Positions 12,951-24,727 of a stretch of DNA of 64,000 nt are shown here, piece by piece. Position 1 is the first letter of the stretch; each line of letters starts with the position of its first letter. Below the pieces are notes generated by a model. The model saw only the letters and a program-made list of their open reading frames with translations. It was not told the DNA's origin and searched no databases. Position numbers and translations under genes: made by a program. The DNA is taken from the NCBI RefSeq assembly GCF_000485595.1, contig NW_014577067.1, positions 362,647-426,646 on the forward strand. The letters run 5' to 3'. The stretch is from Priapulus caudatus. Lineage: Eukaryota; Priapulida; Priapulimorpha; Priapulimorphida; Priapulidae.

Positions 12951-15900
12951 TTACACTGTATAGTCGTCATGCGGTTCAATCTCTTTAGGTGGACTGTGGC
13001 AAGGTAGCAGCCAAAAAGCCAAAGAACCTGAAAAGCAGAGCAAAAATTAATGAAGTGTAATAATTCTTTTTCAGAAAAATACAAAAATAACATTAAATAT
13101 AATATAAAATACATACCGGTAATCATACTTCTTTTAAATTGTTATGTGAAAAACGATTGTATTGTTGAAATAGCAAAAAACAGGGAAATGAATGTGCAAG
13201 AAATTCTTTACGTTTTACTAGTTCCATATACGTTTGCCACTACCTTGTCAAATTGTTCAGTTAAAAGATAACCATCACTTGAACAATCCTTCGAGTGCTT
13301 GAGATATTTTTAACAAATAATCAAAATCTTCTGTATGTGTACCTTGCCTCGAAAAACTTACATTTGATATCGGGAACTACCCAAGATTTCTTTACACATT
13401 GATAATGCACAACAAGCTACGGAATCACTGTACATCTCTCATATTGATCTACGCGGATGCAGTATAGTCTGCCACCACGCGGCTAGCATGGCACGCACAC
13501 CTGAGCAGCCAAACTCACCTCGCCCGAACACTTCCTGCAGTAGCGCCATCTTGGATTTAAGCGGTCGATGAGGACCTCTCCTCTGCACCTGCTCTACTGC
13601 TGTCTCGTCTGTCCAGATCGCTGTCAACTGCAGCACCAGAGACGCGCGATTCAACCACACGTGCAAAATAAACTCGCTCGGGCGCAAAGCACGCCCCTTG
13701 GCTTCTCGTAACGGGAATGCCGACCCAATTTACTTGGCAAACATAAATGGTTACAAAATGGTAAAGCTTCATACTGTGTATAGCGTGAATTTGTATTATT
13801 TTGGCAATTTATATCTTCATACTATGAAAAGGATGTGGATGTGTATGTGTATGTGGGCAACTTGCCACTAGTATTTGCAATTCAAAAATGGTTAATATCA
13901 ACAATTAATTACAGGTTACTGACACTTAGCTGACTATTACCCAATGAATACAGAAGCAATAAATGAGTATTTACCTGGTCTACCATGATGGCTACTACAA
14001 ATATTCCAAATAGTAGAGATTCAATGACAAGAATTATGCAATGCATCCTGCAAAAGGAAAATTACACGACGAAATCAAATATCAGCAACAAAATGTATTT
14101 ATTTGTATAAAGTATGTATTTAACCACATTTCATTATATTTGGGATGCATATTAATATCCTAAAATCAAAAAGTTAATGGACATACAAGTTTAACTTTAA
14201 GCTCACTAATACAGAAAGTTTGGGACTAGACCAGCTCAGTTACTGAAAAATCCAAACCATCCAAGCCGAGGGTAAGAAGGCAAAATAATACATATAGTGC
14301 ATTATTACTGATACCAATACAACTTACATAAGCACAAACCTTATAGAAATGTAAATTCATGTAGTTTGAACAGCTTAATTTCTACTTACAGCATAGTCTG
14401 CTTTGAATGCTCATCCAACTGACAGCCATCACAGTCACCGAGCCAAGCAACAGCAACCAACACTATTGCATGAACAGATGCTATACCTACAACAGGACAC
14501 CGTCACGAAAATATTATTATCTGTTTGACACACAGAGAGAGTACCAATGGTGAGAGAGTACTATGCAGTGCAGGCACGAGCTAACGAAAAATAAGTCCAA
14601 TTTGCTGACAAACAGTTATGGCTGCAAGCCGAGATCACCCAATGAATAAAAGAATTTGTAAAAAATTAAAAGAATAAAACGAGATTAGCTGTGGCAATGA
14701 CAAAATCAGTCTTGGGTGTAGTCATTTAATATCAGCAACACAAACAGGACAAAAAAATGCAACTCTATGTGCAAATAGTTTATAAAATGCTATACAAACA
14801 TTGGAATAAAAGTTCCTCATACCTACCTACATAGATTATAAACTGCAGGAAATATTTTTGGTTGTATTCACCCACGCAATTATTTATCCTATAAATAAAG
14901 AAAATGTCAGAACCTTAACAAATTTCATAGGAGTATATCATGAAAAACGTTTAGAAAAAGTGTTCCAAGCTGAACTCATTCATCAAAAATTACACATCAG
15001 AAAAACTACACAATTGTGATAAATTTACCAACTCTAACACCAATGATTATTTAATAACACAATTTACCAAGGGCAATGGTGGTCCATCCGTCGAATACAC
15101 CTGCGACATATGCGACAGTGATGGGCCCTTGGTGGCCTGTAAGTCTCACATCTTGCACACACCGTCCAATCATGGCCACTCTGCTTTTCGATAACAAAAT
15201 TATTGCGTAAATTTACGTGATTTAGTGATAGCGATTGGTAAACCCTAATCCAAATGAGATACATATATACTGGAATTAGTGGTTTTAAATATAATGAATG
15301 CTTATTGATTTTATAAAATAGAAAGATACTAACATTATCATTATATAATCACAAATAATATTGTCTGGCAAAATATACAAATTCATAAACAGATTATGTC
15401 TTTTACTGCCAGATATATCACCTGATGTATGGGACTTCTAGATCCAGAATGCAGGTCAGAGAAATCGAGATTGGTTTTAGGTAAGGGCACAACACCTGGA
15501 TCAGATAGCACTGCTCTCAAATGAGATGCAAGCATCATTGTCAATATCACATTGAAGAGCACAGCATTGAAGGCACCCCAAAGGCTGAAACAAATAATCA
15601 TAGCGAAGTATAATTAGTATGCACTGCACTTGATTTCATGGTTTCGATGCTGCAATGGAGAGAGAGGGGAGAGCGAAGGAGGAAGGGATGGAGGGAGAGA
15701 GGGAGGGAGGGTTGGAGGAAGGAAGGAAGTGAGAGAGAGATGGAGCGAGACTATTATTTTTGTGTTTTATTTGACACAAACAGAACTGGCATGACCCTAA
15801 TTTTTACTGTAAATATAAGTACAATGTTTCCTTAACCTTGGCCACCTATAATATGTGTTTTTTCCCCATTTACAGTTACAGTCAGGGGCGTAAATCCGTA

Positions 15901-18717
15901 CTGAGGAGTGGGGGGATGATCGGCGATAGCCGGGGGCGAAATTAACCTTGGCTGCCGCAGGCAGGCTCGCGTGCCGCAGGCATGCCAGTGCTAGGGGGGT
16001 CTGAGGGCATGCCACCCAAAAAAAATTTGAAATATTTAAGCCATTTTCCTGCAATCTGAGGCATACTGTGGGCCATATTCTCATGTCTGGTGACACTATC
16101 TCAACCCTAGACTCAACCCTACAAGTTACGATTCAATACACTTTTCATTACTTTTCAGAGGGCGTACAGTTAGGTTACTATAGTAATAATACATGTATTA
16201 AAAAACAGGTAAGAATTGCAATTTCTCACAATTTCACGTGTTTTTGTATGTTTGCAACCATACTTTTTGGCTATTCTTTTTTTTCTCTTTTTTTTGAATC
16301 TCAGGGGGGGATATTTGTACAGGCCATCCCCCCTCCTTCAAGAGCAGGGGGGATGCATCCCCCATCCCCCCCCCCCGGGATTTACGCCCTTGGTTACAGT
16401 GCCATACACCAGAATGCATACACCAGCAAGCTACATAAATAACTCTCGGTAAGATCATGAACATATGTACACTATATAATACAGGTCCTTATATAAACAT
16501 CCAGTAACAGAGTGACCAGTACAATGCCACTGTGCACAAACTCAAAAAAGATATAGAGCAGGTGGAAAAGCGAGAGTGCCAATTTCGCACAATGCTCGCT
16601 TTGTTTCACACAATCACAGCGAAAATACACAAACAATCGCCTCCATATTAGTACCTATATGTATCCGACTGTTCACTTGTTAGAATTAATTTTTAATTTA
16701 CCCAGAGAAATCTAATAAATTCCTATGGAAAACTCCCACTCCACAGCAATGTATATGGGAGCAATTCTGTTTATTAATCGAAACTCCCTAACTGCACTAC
16801 CCGATTGTTTAGCCAGTGAACGTACTCATGTGTGTGACGTCATTTCTGCGCAAATTATGCTGGCTTGGCATGGAATTGAGTGGCGGGGCTTATCAGATAG
16901 CCAGGAAACATAGAGCTTTTGAAGCCGGATGCAATGCGTCGCCATTAATCATGTATATATAAATAGTTGCTCCCATTTACATTACCGTGAAGTTAGAGCA
17001 TTCCACAGGAGTTTATTAGAGACGTTTTTATCTAGGCGAAATCGGTAAATCGGTTTCCTAAATCACGTGATCAGCGGTTTGGTGAAAGCGCTTTTGTTAC
17101 ATAAAAACAACGCAAGATAGATCACTATTTGGTTAGGATTTAGCTGATCTTTGTACGTTTTTATAACACATTAACTTATTAATCTTATATAATCATTTAT
17201 TAAGAAAACTACTTAATAACTTACGTTTGGCTATCCGCCATATTGAATGTTGAGAAACGACCAAAGCGCTTTCACGAAAACCGTCCAGATAAATGGAAGA
17301 TTTGCGAAACCGTAAAGCGCTTTCGCTTAGATAAAAACGCCTTCGATTTCTCCAGGTAAATTATGTTCTATCCAAGCGCAAGGCGATAATTCAAACAAGT
17401 GAACATTCAGCTACGTATAGATACAAGAATGGTAGCTCTAGAACTATAGCCCTCCGCTCCGCCGCAGGGCTATAGAACATACTATGGCAATTTCCAGGGA
17501 GTAAGTAAAGACAACTTTTTTGCGATTAATAACTTTTTCGGTATGCCAAATAAAGCACATTCTCTGCCGCACAAATGTCTTAAGTTACTACAAACACTAA
17601 AATTAAACCGCAAACTAACGCTTAAATGTTGTACTTGCAATATTACTCGTCGAAGAAGATTGTTTACTAACTTGTAACCGCTATTTTTCGTTGCGCATCG
17701 CTAGCGCGGTTCCGGTGCTAGTGAGCGGGCACAATGTATTTCCAAGTGGAGGGGTGGGCAGGTTGCACGCAGATTTAACCGCCATCTTTCGTTGCGCAGC
17801 GCTAGCGGGGTTTGCAACCGCGTGCAACCTGCCCACCCTTCCACTTGGAAATACATCGTGCTAGCGATGCGCAACGAAAAATGGCAGTTACAAGTTGGTA
17901 AACAATCTTCGTCGACGAGTAATATAGCAAGTACAACATTTAAGCGTTAGTTTGCGGTTTAATTTTAGTGTTTGTAGTAACTCAAGACATTTGTGCGGCA
18001 GAGAATGTGCTTTATTTGGCATACCGAAGAAGTTATTAACCGCAAAAAAGTTGTTTTTGCTTATTCCCTGGAAATTGCCATAGTATGTTCTATAGCCCTG
18101 CGGCGGAGCAGAGGACTATAGTTCTAGAGCTATACCAGAATGGATGCATGTAATATTTGTGTTGTAACGGTGAGAAACAAAGTGAGTGTTGTGCAAATTT
18201 AGCACTTATTCTTTCCCACCTGCTCTATGTGAGTTTGTGCACGGTGGCGTGCATGCGCTAAAATTGTGTGTTGCAGAGGAGCATTTAAACAGTATTTACA
18301 GGAAATTAATAGCCGATAGAGAATACATAAACATTAAGGCTTTGATAGTAAATACATGGTACACACATACCCATACACCAGTTGTAAAGGCTTGGTGGGG
18401 ATAACTGACACAGTGCCAATAAGCAAACTTGAAGCTTTCTATTAGTAATACTAAGTATTACTACTTAACTTCGTCTTCGTACTTAGACTAGTATTGGCGA
18501 GTATTGCGTACTGGGAATCTTATTATATTAGCCACGACTATCTTCAGTTTAAGAGTGGATTAATCATGAATATATAATATTCCCTGCGCAATTCTTACCT
18601 ATTCGACATCGTAGGCATAACTATCTGTACAGTTACAACATAATCGGCGTAAAATACAGCCCCATATGTAAGCAATATACAGAATATACCACAAGGATCA
18701 CTCCGAAACACCACCAT
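12951..18717 (-). CDS. ZDHHC3/7: DHHC palmitoyltransferase, ZDHHC3/7 type (8 exons)
   Basis: S-acyltransferase that attaches palmitate to cysteines of membrane-associated proteins; ZDHHC3/7 enzymes act at the Golgi. Coding exons: 18717-18599, 15584-15422, 15180-15068, 14888-14827, 14486-14390, 14047-13975, 13627-13519, 13027-12951. All join in phase to a 270-residue protein (ZDHHC3 is about 300). Order: short N-terminus, two membrane segments, SDPG motif (exon 2), the Cys-rich domain with [15 protein letters not shown] and catalytic DHHC in RRMDHHCPW (exon 3), [13 protein letters not shown] (exon 4), two more membrane segments (exons 5-6), and TDETAVEQV (exon 7), where the family has TDETGIEQL. 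The tail ends HDDYTV. The start is the ATG at 18717-18715, just before the first membrane segment. Exon 3 could begin one codon earlier (15183). Choice between ZDHHC3, ZDHHC7 or an invertebrate co-orthologue is an inference. Confidence 0.9.
15648..15750. repeat. GA-rich (GGGA/GGAA)n tract
   Basis: Purine-rich microsatellite in the first intron of the palmitoyltransferase. The open frame across it is low complexity. Confidence 0.85.
15883..16392. mobile_element. hAT-type MITE with 8 bp target duplication
   Basis: The ends are inverted repeats: left CAGGGGCGTAAATCC, right complement CAAGGGCGTAAATCC. The element is flanked on both sides by GTTACAGT (15875-15882 and 16393-16400). An 8 bp duplication with CAG/CAA termini is typical of hAT transposons. 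The 510 bp interior contains runs of G and C near both ends but no transposase frame. It lies in the first intron of the palmitoyltransferase. Confidence 0.9.
17433..18131. mobile_element. Large fold-back element, ~330 bp inverted arms
   Basis: Nearly the whole 699 bp is one palindrome. The left arm starts TAGCTCTAGAACTATAGC and the right arm ends with its complement. The arms match with few mismatches for about 330 bp around a short centre near 17790. The flanks ATACAAGAATGG (17421-17432) and ATACCAGAATGG (18132-18143) differ by one base and look like a ~10-12 bp target duplication. Very long inverted arms and a duplication of that length point to a Mutator-like or Foldback non-autonomous element. 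It lies in the palmitoyltransferase first intron. Confidence 0.85.
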
Positions 18718-19260
18718 CTTGGAGATCTTCCTGTACTGCTAGAAATTGACACAGGGGAACAACCCTGTCGACAGGCGGCGCCTGTGTCACATTATCGGCC
18801 ACGGCCACCAGATAGACACGGAGCCACAAGGAGCTAGATATATACATCTATATTCACTCCCGATAGTATATTAATTTGAGCTCATTGATCTTTCCAAGAA
18901 TCGTTATGATGTTTACAACGTAGATATCATATATACGGTATATATGATATCTGTGGTTTACGATAATAATTAGCATCCGAATTCAGAAATTTAGATGACA
19001 ACGCGGTACTAGGCGTGGCAGATGCGTTATGAAATATCAGATGCTATATCAAATGTTATGGGGACAGCGTTATGGTACGGGCATGATTACTCAATAAGAG
19101 TAAAACACATTGAAATAGAGCCGAATAAGAAGTAGGAAAGGTATAGGAAAGGTAGGAAAGGCGTTACTATCTACCCATTGCGCGTGCGCACGCGCGCGCG
19201 TGTGGTCACGCGTGTGCGCGTACGAAACGCGCGTGATGGCGGGCGTCCGTGTGTGCGTGC

Positions 19261-19359
19261 CACTGATCTCTACTATACTAACGTAGTATACTAACTATAC
19301 TAATAATAAATAAAAAATAACTAACTATACTAATTTAGTATAGTAGAGATCGATCAGTG
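19261..19359. mobile_element. 99 bp hairpin hAT-type insertion
   Basis: Palindromic element with ends CACTGATCTC and GATCAGTG, flanked by a perfect 8 bp duplication GTGCGTGC (19253-19260 and 19360-19367). A second member with the same ends is at 41062-41115. It lies in the intergenic region between the divergent palmitoyltransferase and CFAP95 genes, inside a CG/CA-rich microsatellite. Confidence 0.85.
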
Positions 19360-19523
19360 GTGCGTGCGCGCGTATGTACGTGTGCGTGTGTCATACCGGT
19401 GGTGCATGTCGCAGGACCATAATGGACTCGTGATATTAAAGGATCACTAAATATATATCATTTAAAAATATCATTTGTGTTTTATTTTGTTAATTGTCTC
19501 TAACTTGCGACATTCATATAACC

Positions 19524-19557
19524 AAGAGCGTATTTTAAGCACACTTAATACGCTCTT
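19524..19557. repeat. Short perfect inverted repeat
   Basis: AAGAGCGTATT and its complement AATACGCTCTT flank a 12-base loop. No target duplication is visible. It lies about 320 bp upstream of the CFAP95 start and could be a regulatory hairpin or a decayed micro-insertion. Confidence 0.6.
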
Positions 19558-19637
19558 ACTAATACGATACTAATTGTTATTTGAGTTATACGAGTTTATT
19601 TGCTTCGTGTGCAAATAATCACAGAAACACACGTGGA

Positions 19638-19645
19638 TGACGTCA
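19638..19645. promoter_or_regulatory. CRE palindrome upstream of CFAP95
   Basis: A perfect TGACGTCA lies 229 bp upstream of the CFAP95 ATG, in the 1.16 kb region shared with the oppositely oriented palmitoyltransferase. It is a candidate CREB/ATF site. The same octamer also occurs at 16835, 21969 and 46356, so use in this promoter is an inference. No clear RFX X-box, expected for a ciliary gene, was recognised. Confidence 0.35.
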
Positions 19646-19873
19646 TATCACAATTAGACCACGAGGAGGCTGAGCGTGCAAGCAACCGCGGTTACTAAGC
19701 AGCAATTTTGTACTAGCAAATCCAAGCTTGACAACGTTGCGTGCCTAGACATTGGTAGACACGGGTAACTGGATTTAACGCCGTATAGCGTGGCACACAC
19801 GTGAGTGTAACCGGAAACTTTCATCATCTAGCCATCGTATAGATACACGACTCGCGCGTTCCCTACACTCACG

Positions 19874-20054
19874 ATGCTTAGAAAGAATAACGAACGCAAG
19901 GGATCAATGTTTTTGCGCTCCAATCACCAGAAGTACGCACCGACCACGCTCACGTTCAACTGGCACGAGGCGAGAGAAGCGATCCCAATGCAGTACGACA
20001 TTCAATCATGCGACACCAAGTCACGCAATCTGCACATCGGAACGGTCAGTATTA

Positions 20055-20085
<31 letters not shown>

Positions 20086-20181
20086 ATATATATATCAAGA
20101 GTAGATAATAGAGAGAGAAAGAGCGAGCGAGAGAGAGAGAGAGAAAGAGCGGAACGAAAAAGAGAGCAGAGCGAGAGGAGA

Positions 20182-20231
<50 letters not shown>

Positions 20232-20259
20232 AGAAGAGAGAGAGAGAGAGAGAGAGAGA

Positions 20260-20297
<38 letters not shown>

Positions 20298-21449
20298 AAG
20301 ATTAATAACGTCCAACCCGTTTTAAACTTTGCACCCTTATTAATATGTCGAGTGTCTCGAGTAGGCAAGAACTATAGGCAATAATTTGACTGCATAGTTT
20401 AGTCAATTATTTTCGGGAACTATTGCACGAGCAAATTTTCACGCTATCTGTGGCATCATTGCTTTTTGATATGCAATAGATTATGATATCGCGATCAATA
20501 TTTTCACATTTTCTAATCAGACACCGGAAAAGTTGAGCCGGTATATAGGATCAATATATTTAAATATTTAATAAATTGTATATTTTCTTTACGTTTAATT
20601 TAATTAATATTTAACAATTTTATCACATTTTTATACGGCTAACCTCAGATGGTAACGATGCTTAAACGGTAATCCATAAATCCATTAATCCATAATAATC
20701 GATATATAATCAGGAGTGAATCAAACCCTGTGAAATAGAAAGTGAAAATAATGTTGCAGGGGCGGGTACAGGATTTGTACCAGAGGGGGGGGGGGTCTTA
20801 CCGTAACCCAAACTTGCGAGCACGCGAAGGGGGGGGTCTGGGGGGCCCTTCCCCAGAATTTTTTTGAAATTAGACCCCCTTAGATGCGTTTTCTGCGCGA
20901 GCAGGGGGGGTCCGGACCCCCTGGACCCCCCCCTGCACACGCCCCTATGTTGTTTTTAATTTCATTCCTGATATAATGCATGCTTAGTATCAGCGGCTGG
21001 GGACAGAGCCTGCGGAGTACGTCAGCACGCAGCAGACGGCGATGAAACAGGTCGGCGACAACCGCAGCTGCAACAACACCGAGCCCGCGAAACGCATGCT
21101 CACTCCGACGACGTTTTCCGGCGCGATAGGCGGTCATCAAGTAGCGGGCAAGCAGCCAGTGCTGCCATTTCACCACGTCGACCACGGACGCCGCTACTTG
21201 GACACGACGCATTCCTGCGATTACAAGAACCCCAGCCAGTACACTCAACGTCCGCCCGCCGAAACGCGCGACCTATCGGGCGCCTACAGAAAGTGTCACT
21301 CTCAGTTTACGGACACCGACGGCCACTGCAGGACTGGACTCAACACTTGGCACAACGAGTCGGGAATTTATGGAAACACAGTAGTGAAGCGACAGGTGCT
21401 AGTGAGTAGGGACCCCATCCTGCGCGGTTTCCCTACGACTCCGCCGTAG
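19874..21449 (+). CDS. CFAP95: Cilia- and flagella-associated protein 95 (2 exons)
   Basis: Orthologue of CFAP95 (C9orf135), a microtubule inner protein of axonemal doublet microtubules. Exon 1 (19874-20044) starts at an ATG and encodes ERKGSMFLRSNHQKY, then FNWHEAREAIPMQYDI, which matches the conserved N-terminus of the family closely. Exon 2 (20994-21449) follows a CAG acceptor and begins RLGTEPAEYVSTQQ, where human CFAP95 has RLGTDES. It continues with PTTFSGAIGGHQ, TTHSCDYKNPSQY, CHSQFTDTDGH and NESGIYGNTVVKRQ before TAG. The product is 208 residues (human about 229). The exon 1 donor is GTCAGT. An excellent donor (GTGAGT at 21402) lies inside exon 2, so a further 3' exon is possible and the last ~15 residues are less certain. 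The gene runs divergently from the palmitoyltransferase. Confidence 0.88.
20050..20300. repeat. (TAAA)n followed by long (GA)n microsatellite
   Basis: TAAATAAA repeats at about 20053-20085 and then almost 190 bases of (GA)n with interruptions. Both lie in the single CFAP95 intron, starting within 10 bases of its donor. Minus-strand frames here are Ser-Leu repeats and not genes. Confidence 0.95.
20757..20946. mobile_element. 190 bp G/C-rich MITE in the CFAP95 intron
   Basis: Left end CAGGGGCGGG, right end ACACGCCCCT, flanked by ATGTTG on both sides (20751-20756 and 20947-20952). The interior has G runs, AGGGGGGGGGG-like near one end and CCCCCCCCTG-like near the other. It resembles hAT MITEs with CAGGGGCG ends, as at 15883-16392, although the visible duplication is only 6 bp. 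It stops 47 bp before the exon 2 acceptor. Confidence 0.75.
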
Positions 21450-21622
21450 TCAAAGTGAAAATAATACTTGCACGGTGAGGGGGGATGGGCTAGGTCGGAA
21501 TACGAGGAGGAACAGGGAGAGAAGTACGGTAAATAAGTGGGTGTGTACATTCGCAAGAGGATTTTGTATATTTGTGTGACTGTGTAAATGAAACATGTCA
21601 TTGCGCAAAAATAGAAACGTTC

Positions 21623-21628
21623 AATAAA
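21623..21628 (+). terminator. Candidate CFAP95 polyadenylation signal
   Basis: AATAAA lies 174 bp past the CFAP95 stop codon on the coding strand and is followed by T/G-rich sequence. It is the first canonical hexamer downstream. Confidence 0.45.
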
Positions 21629-22919
21629 TATCTCAGGTGTAGAAATGATTACTGTACACTATCTGCTAGCAAATGTGGATGTGGCAATAACAAATTCATC
21701 TATTTCGTTGAACACGCTACGTTTGATTTGCCGATGCAATGTATTGGCACTGGTAAAAACAAGAACATATACTGCTAAATAGATTGTTTGAATAGTAATC
21801 ATGGAGTTTTGTATTTATTTTCATGACTTTTTTGGTGTACATTTCTGCACCAAGTGCTAAGCAAAGACAAACAAATGAGACAGATCGAAAATCACACAGA
21901 AATCAGCACAAGATATTTGCTGAAGAAAAACTATACTCTCGAGGTTACCGTGTTGAAATCCGACAAGATGACGTCATAACATGCCTCGGTAGACAGGCAG
22001 GTACTGCTCATGTATCAGCCCTATTAGTAAAATTTCCCCAACGGGGTTTGATGTGGTTCACAATCTTGCTATGCGTTTCAGAAATGCAAACATCAAACCC
22101 ACACTGGTTAACATACGACAAGTGTTTTCCTAATCTAGCCGATAGACACTTTATCCAGCCATACTAGCCAACTAATCGTCAATCGGCTTCCCAACACTAT
22201 TGGTGAGGTAGGTGGCAGCACTATCTAGCAACGAAGAGCATGTCAACCTACGCGTAACATAATCACTATACACCAAACACCACTACAACTAGAGTAGACA
22301 AAGACCTCTCTACCTGTAGTCACAACACTCCTCTCACAAGCACCATCCGTCACACCATACAGCGTTTATGCTCTCCAGCTTTTTTTGGTTTATTTTTGGA
22401 CTCATAATATGTAATATACATGTAAATAGTTAACCTGCTTAATATGTCAGGTATGTTCATGCCACACTACAAACAGCATTGCTTACTGGGCAATCGTTGC
22501 AGGCAAATGATAGACACGGATTTTTTTAAATTTATGGCAAAGTATTACTCTTGCGCAAACTATACAACTTCCCCGCTAGCAACGTAGATATTTTCAATAC
22601 TTCTTTAATTTACGATAAGCCGCAGCAGGTGCGACCCACGAGATATAGTGCCGTAGCAACGCTGCGAAAATCGTGTCACTTGAACAACACCAATTTCGCA
22701 CTGCGAGGATCCTGTAAACTGAACACCTCTCTCAAGTTATTTATTACACAGGAACGCTAGATCTACAACCTTGCTGCAGGGGATATGAGAATACAGATAG
22801 GTGCAGAACCTGTCACTGCAACAGTGTGTATGTAGATGACGTATGCAAACATTCAAATTGAAAGCAAATGGAAACATATCACCGCAGTGACAATTGATTA
22901 AACAACAGAATAATGTTGG

Positions 22920-23000
22920 GATGGGATGTGTGTGTGTGTTTGTTTGTTTGTTTGTTTGTGTGTTTGTGTTTATGTTTATGTTTATGTTTATGTTTATGTG
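22920..23000. repeat. (GTTT)n/(TATGTT)n microsatellite
   Basis: GTGT to TTTG to TTTATG repeats in the presumed KANSL1 3' untranslated region. Confidence 0.85.
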
Positions 23001-23274
23001 CGGGGACGTACAACAGAAACTAGTCATGTCCATACAAGGCAGGACATCAACAAGAAATGATTCAACACTGAAAATCACAAAAATATCCAACTCCATATCT
23101 TATGTACATTGTCCTCATGCGTACAGTTTCATTTGAAAGCCAACTACCACTTTGAAAGATGCAGGGGAGCAAGTCAAAAACTATACACGCAATGCTGTAC
23201 CATGCTGTAGTTTCAGCCTTTTCCCTGTCTACTCTAAGGCCTAACTGGAGATTTTCTTACATGCTTTATTGAAC

Positions 23275-23280
23275 CACTTA
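23275..23280 (-). terminator. Candidate KANSL1 polyadenylation signal
   Basis: AATAAA on the minus strand, about 1.45 kb past the KANSL1 stop codon. A second one lies near 22737-22742, about 2 kb past the stop. Either is plausible; the sequence does not decide between them. Confidence 0.35.
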
Positions 23281-24727
23281 ATTTCTAGAAAAGTGATTCA
23301 AGGAAAGCAAAAACAATATATACACGAACACTGCTGAAACCACCATGCACTGCACACCAACCTAACCAACCAAGCGCATCACGTAATCAGTTGCCATGGT
23401 GTCAGTCACCACATCGCACACACGTAAATAATGCTGTACAATTGAAGAGTGAAATTAACGGGACAATTTCAGTGCACATGATGTTGCAATCTCACTCGGT
23501 GTGAACTATAATGCAAGATATACACAATGACAAACTTTACATCTTATTTGATTCCCTCACAACTACAATGAACCGGTAAATTATTTGTATTCGAGAACTC
23601 ATCACGCTTCCTTCTGCCTTCTGCAGATGGATAGGAACACTGCATCCCGCTCAACTACGCGTTACAGAGACACTGCACTCTGCTTAACTCCATTTCCAGT
23701 AGAAGCATAGAGACACCACATCTCGTCTTAGCTGAAACCACCAGTCGTACGGGAACCGTAACCTGCTTCCCCCTGCTACTAGCAGGAACAAAAAGACAAC
23801 ACATCCTGCTTTACTCTGCCTTCAGCCTGGAGCACAGTCACCACATCCTCCTTCACTCTGCTTCACCCAGAAGCGTTCCGACACAATACCAAGTATCAGC
23901 CTCCGGCAGGATACATACTGCATACCACTTTTCCATCTAAATCAGGAGCACATAGATAGACATTGCATCTTGCTCCTCTCAGCCCTTGTCAGGAGTATAC
24001 ACAACACATTCTACTTTTAATATTCATCTAGCATTAGCATAGATGCTCCATTCTGTATTGCTCTGCCTTCAACATGAGCTGGCACCACACTTTGCTCCAT
24101 ACACTCCCCACCCTACCACTTTCTGCATTATTCTCCCTCCAGAAGAAACATGTCCACTGCATCCTCGTTCACCTCACTAATGCAGAAGTAAACACACACA
24201 GACACACACGTATGCATGCACGCACACGCACACGCACACGCACACACACAACATATATGGTTTCAATCTGCCTACGCTTTCATTAAATTGAAATTACGTG
24301 ACAATATGAACTGAATACACCATGCAAATATCTTTCTGGTGTAATCATCAACATCTCGCAGGTAACATATACACTCCGATCTATGGCTTTCTCCAAAAAA
24401 ACCCAACAATCTTCACCTGCATCTACTCCCCAGCATCTACTCTCACAAGCACTCAGACATGTACGTGTGTGTGTATGCCTGTGTGTGTCCTAAACCCCTA
24501 AAACAAGTCTTTACAGAGCTCTCACAGCGCAATCAAAGCCGCGTCTCCAACAAGACCATGTTGTTTCTATAGCTTCCTCTCAACCAACACACCCCGCCGT
24601 GTCGGCGTGTACGCGGCGCGGACACGAACGCAGCCCGCGACCGGCGTGGCGACGGCGGCGGCTCTCCTCCCGTAACCCGGCACCCGGCAGGAGGATGCGC
24701 GCACGCACGCACGCACGCACAAACCGT

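Larger units (their letters stand above)
21450..24727. other. Convergent 3' region between CFAP95 and KANSL1
   Basis: CFAP95 (+) and KANSL1 (-) end towards each other here, so this 3.3 kb should contain both 3' untranslated regions. No coding exon was recognised. It includes a TTTG/TATGTT microsatellite (about 22920-23000) and CA-rich tracts (about 24193-24250). Several cysteine-rich or basic short frames lack splice sites or similarity and are left out. Confidence 0.55.

Noticed and set aside
20021-20368. Ser/Leu-rich frames on the minus strand
   Set aside because: They come from the (GA)n microsatellite in the CFAP95 intron.
20710-20940. 76-codon minus-strand frame with Gly/Pro-rich peptide
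   Set aside because: It lies in and around the G/C-rich MITE at 20757-20946; similar peptides arise from such elements without coding function.
21572-22167. Cysteine-rich and basic open frames downstream of CFAP95
   Set aside because: No splice sites or similarity; position suggests 3' untranslated or intergenic sequence.
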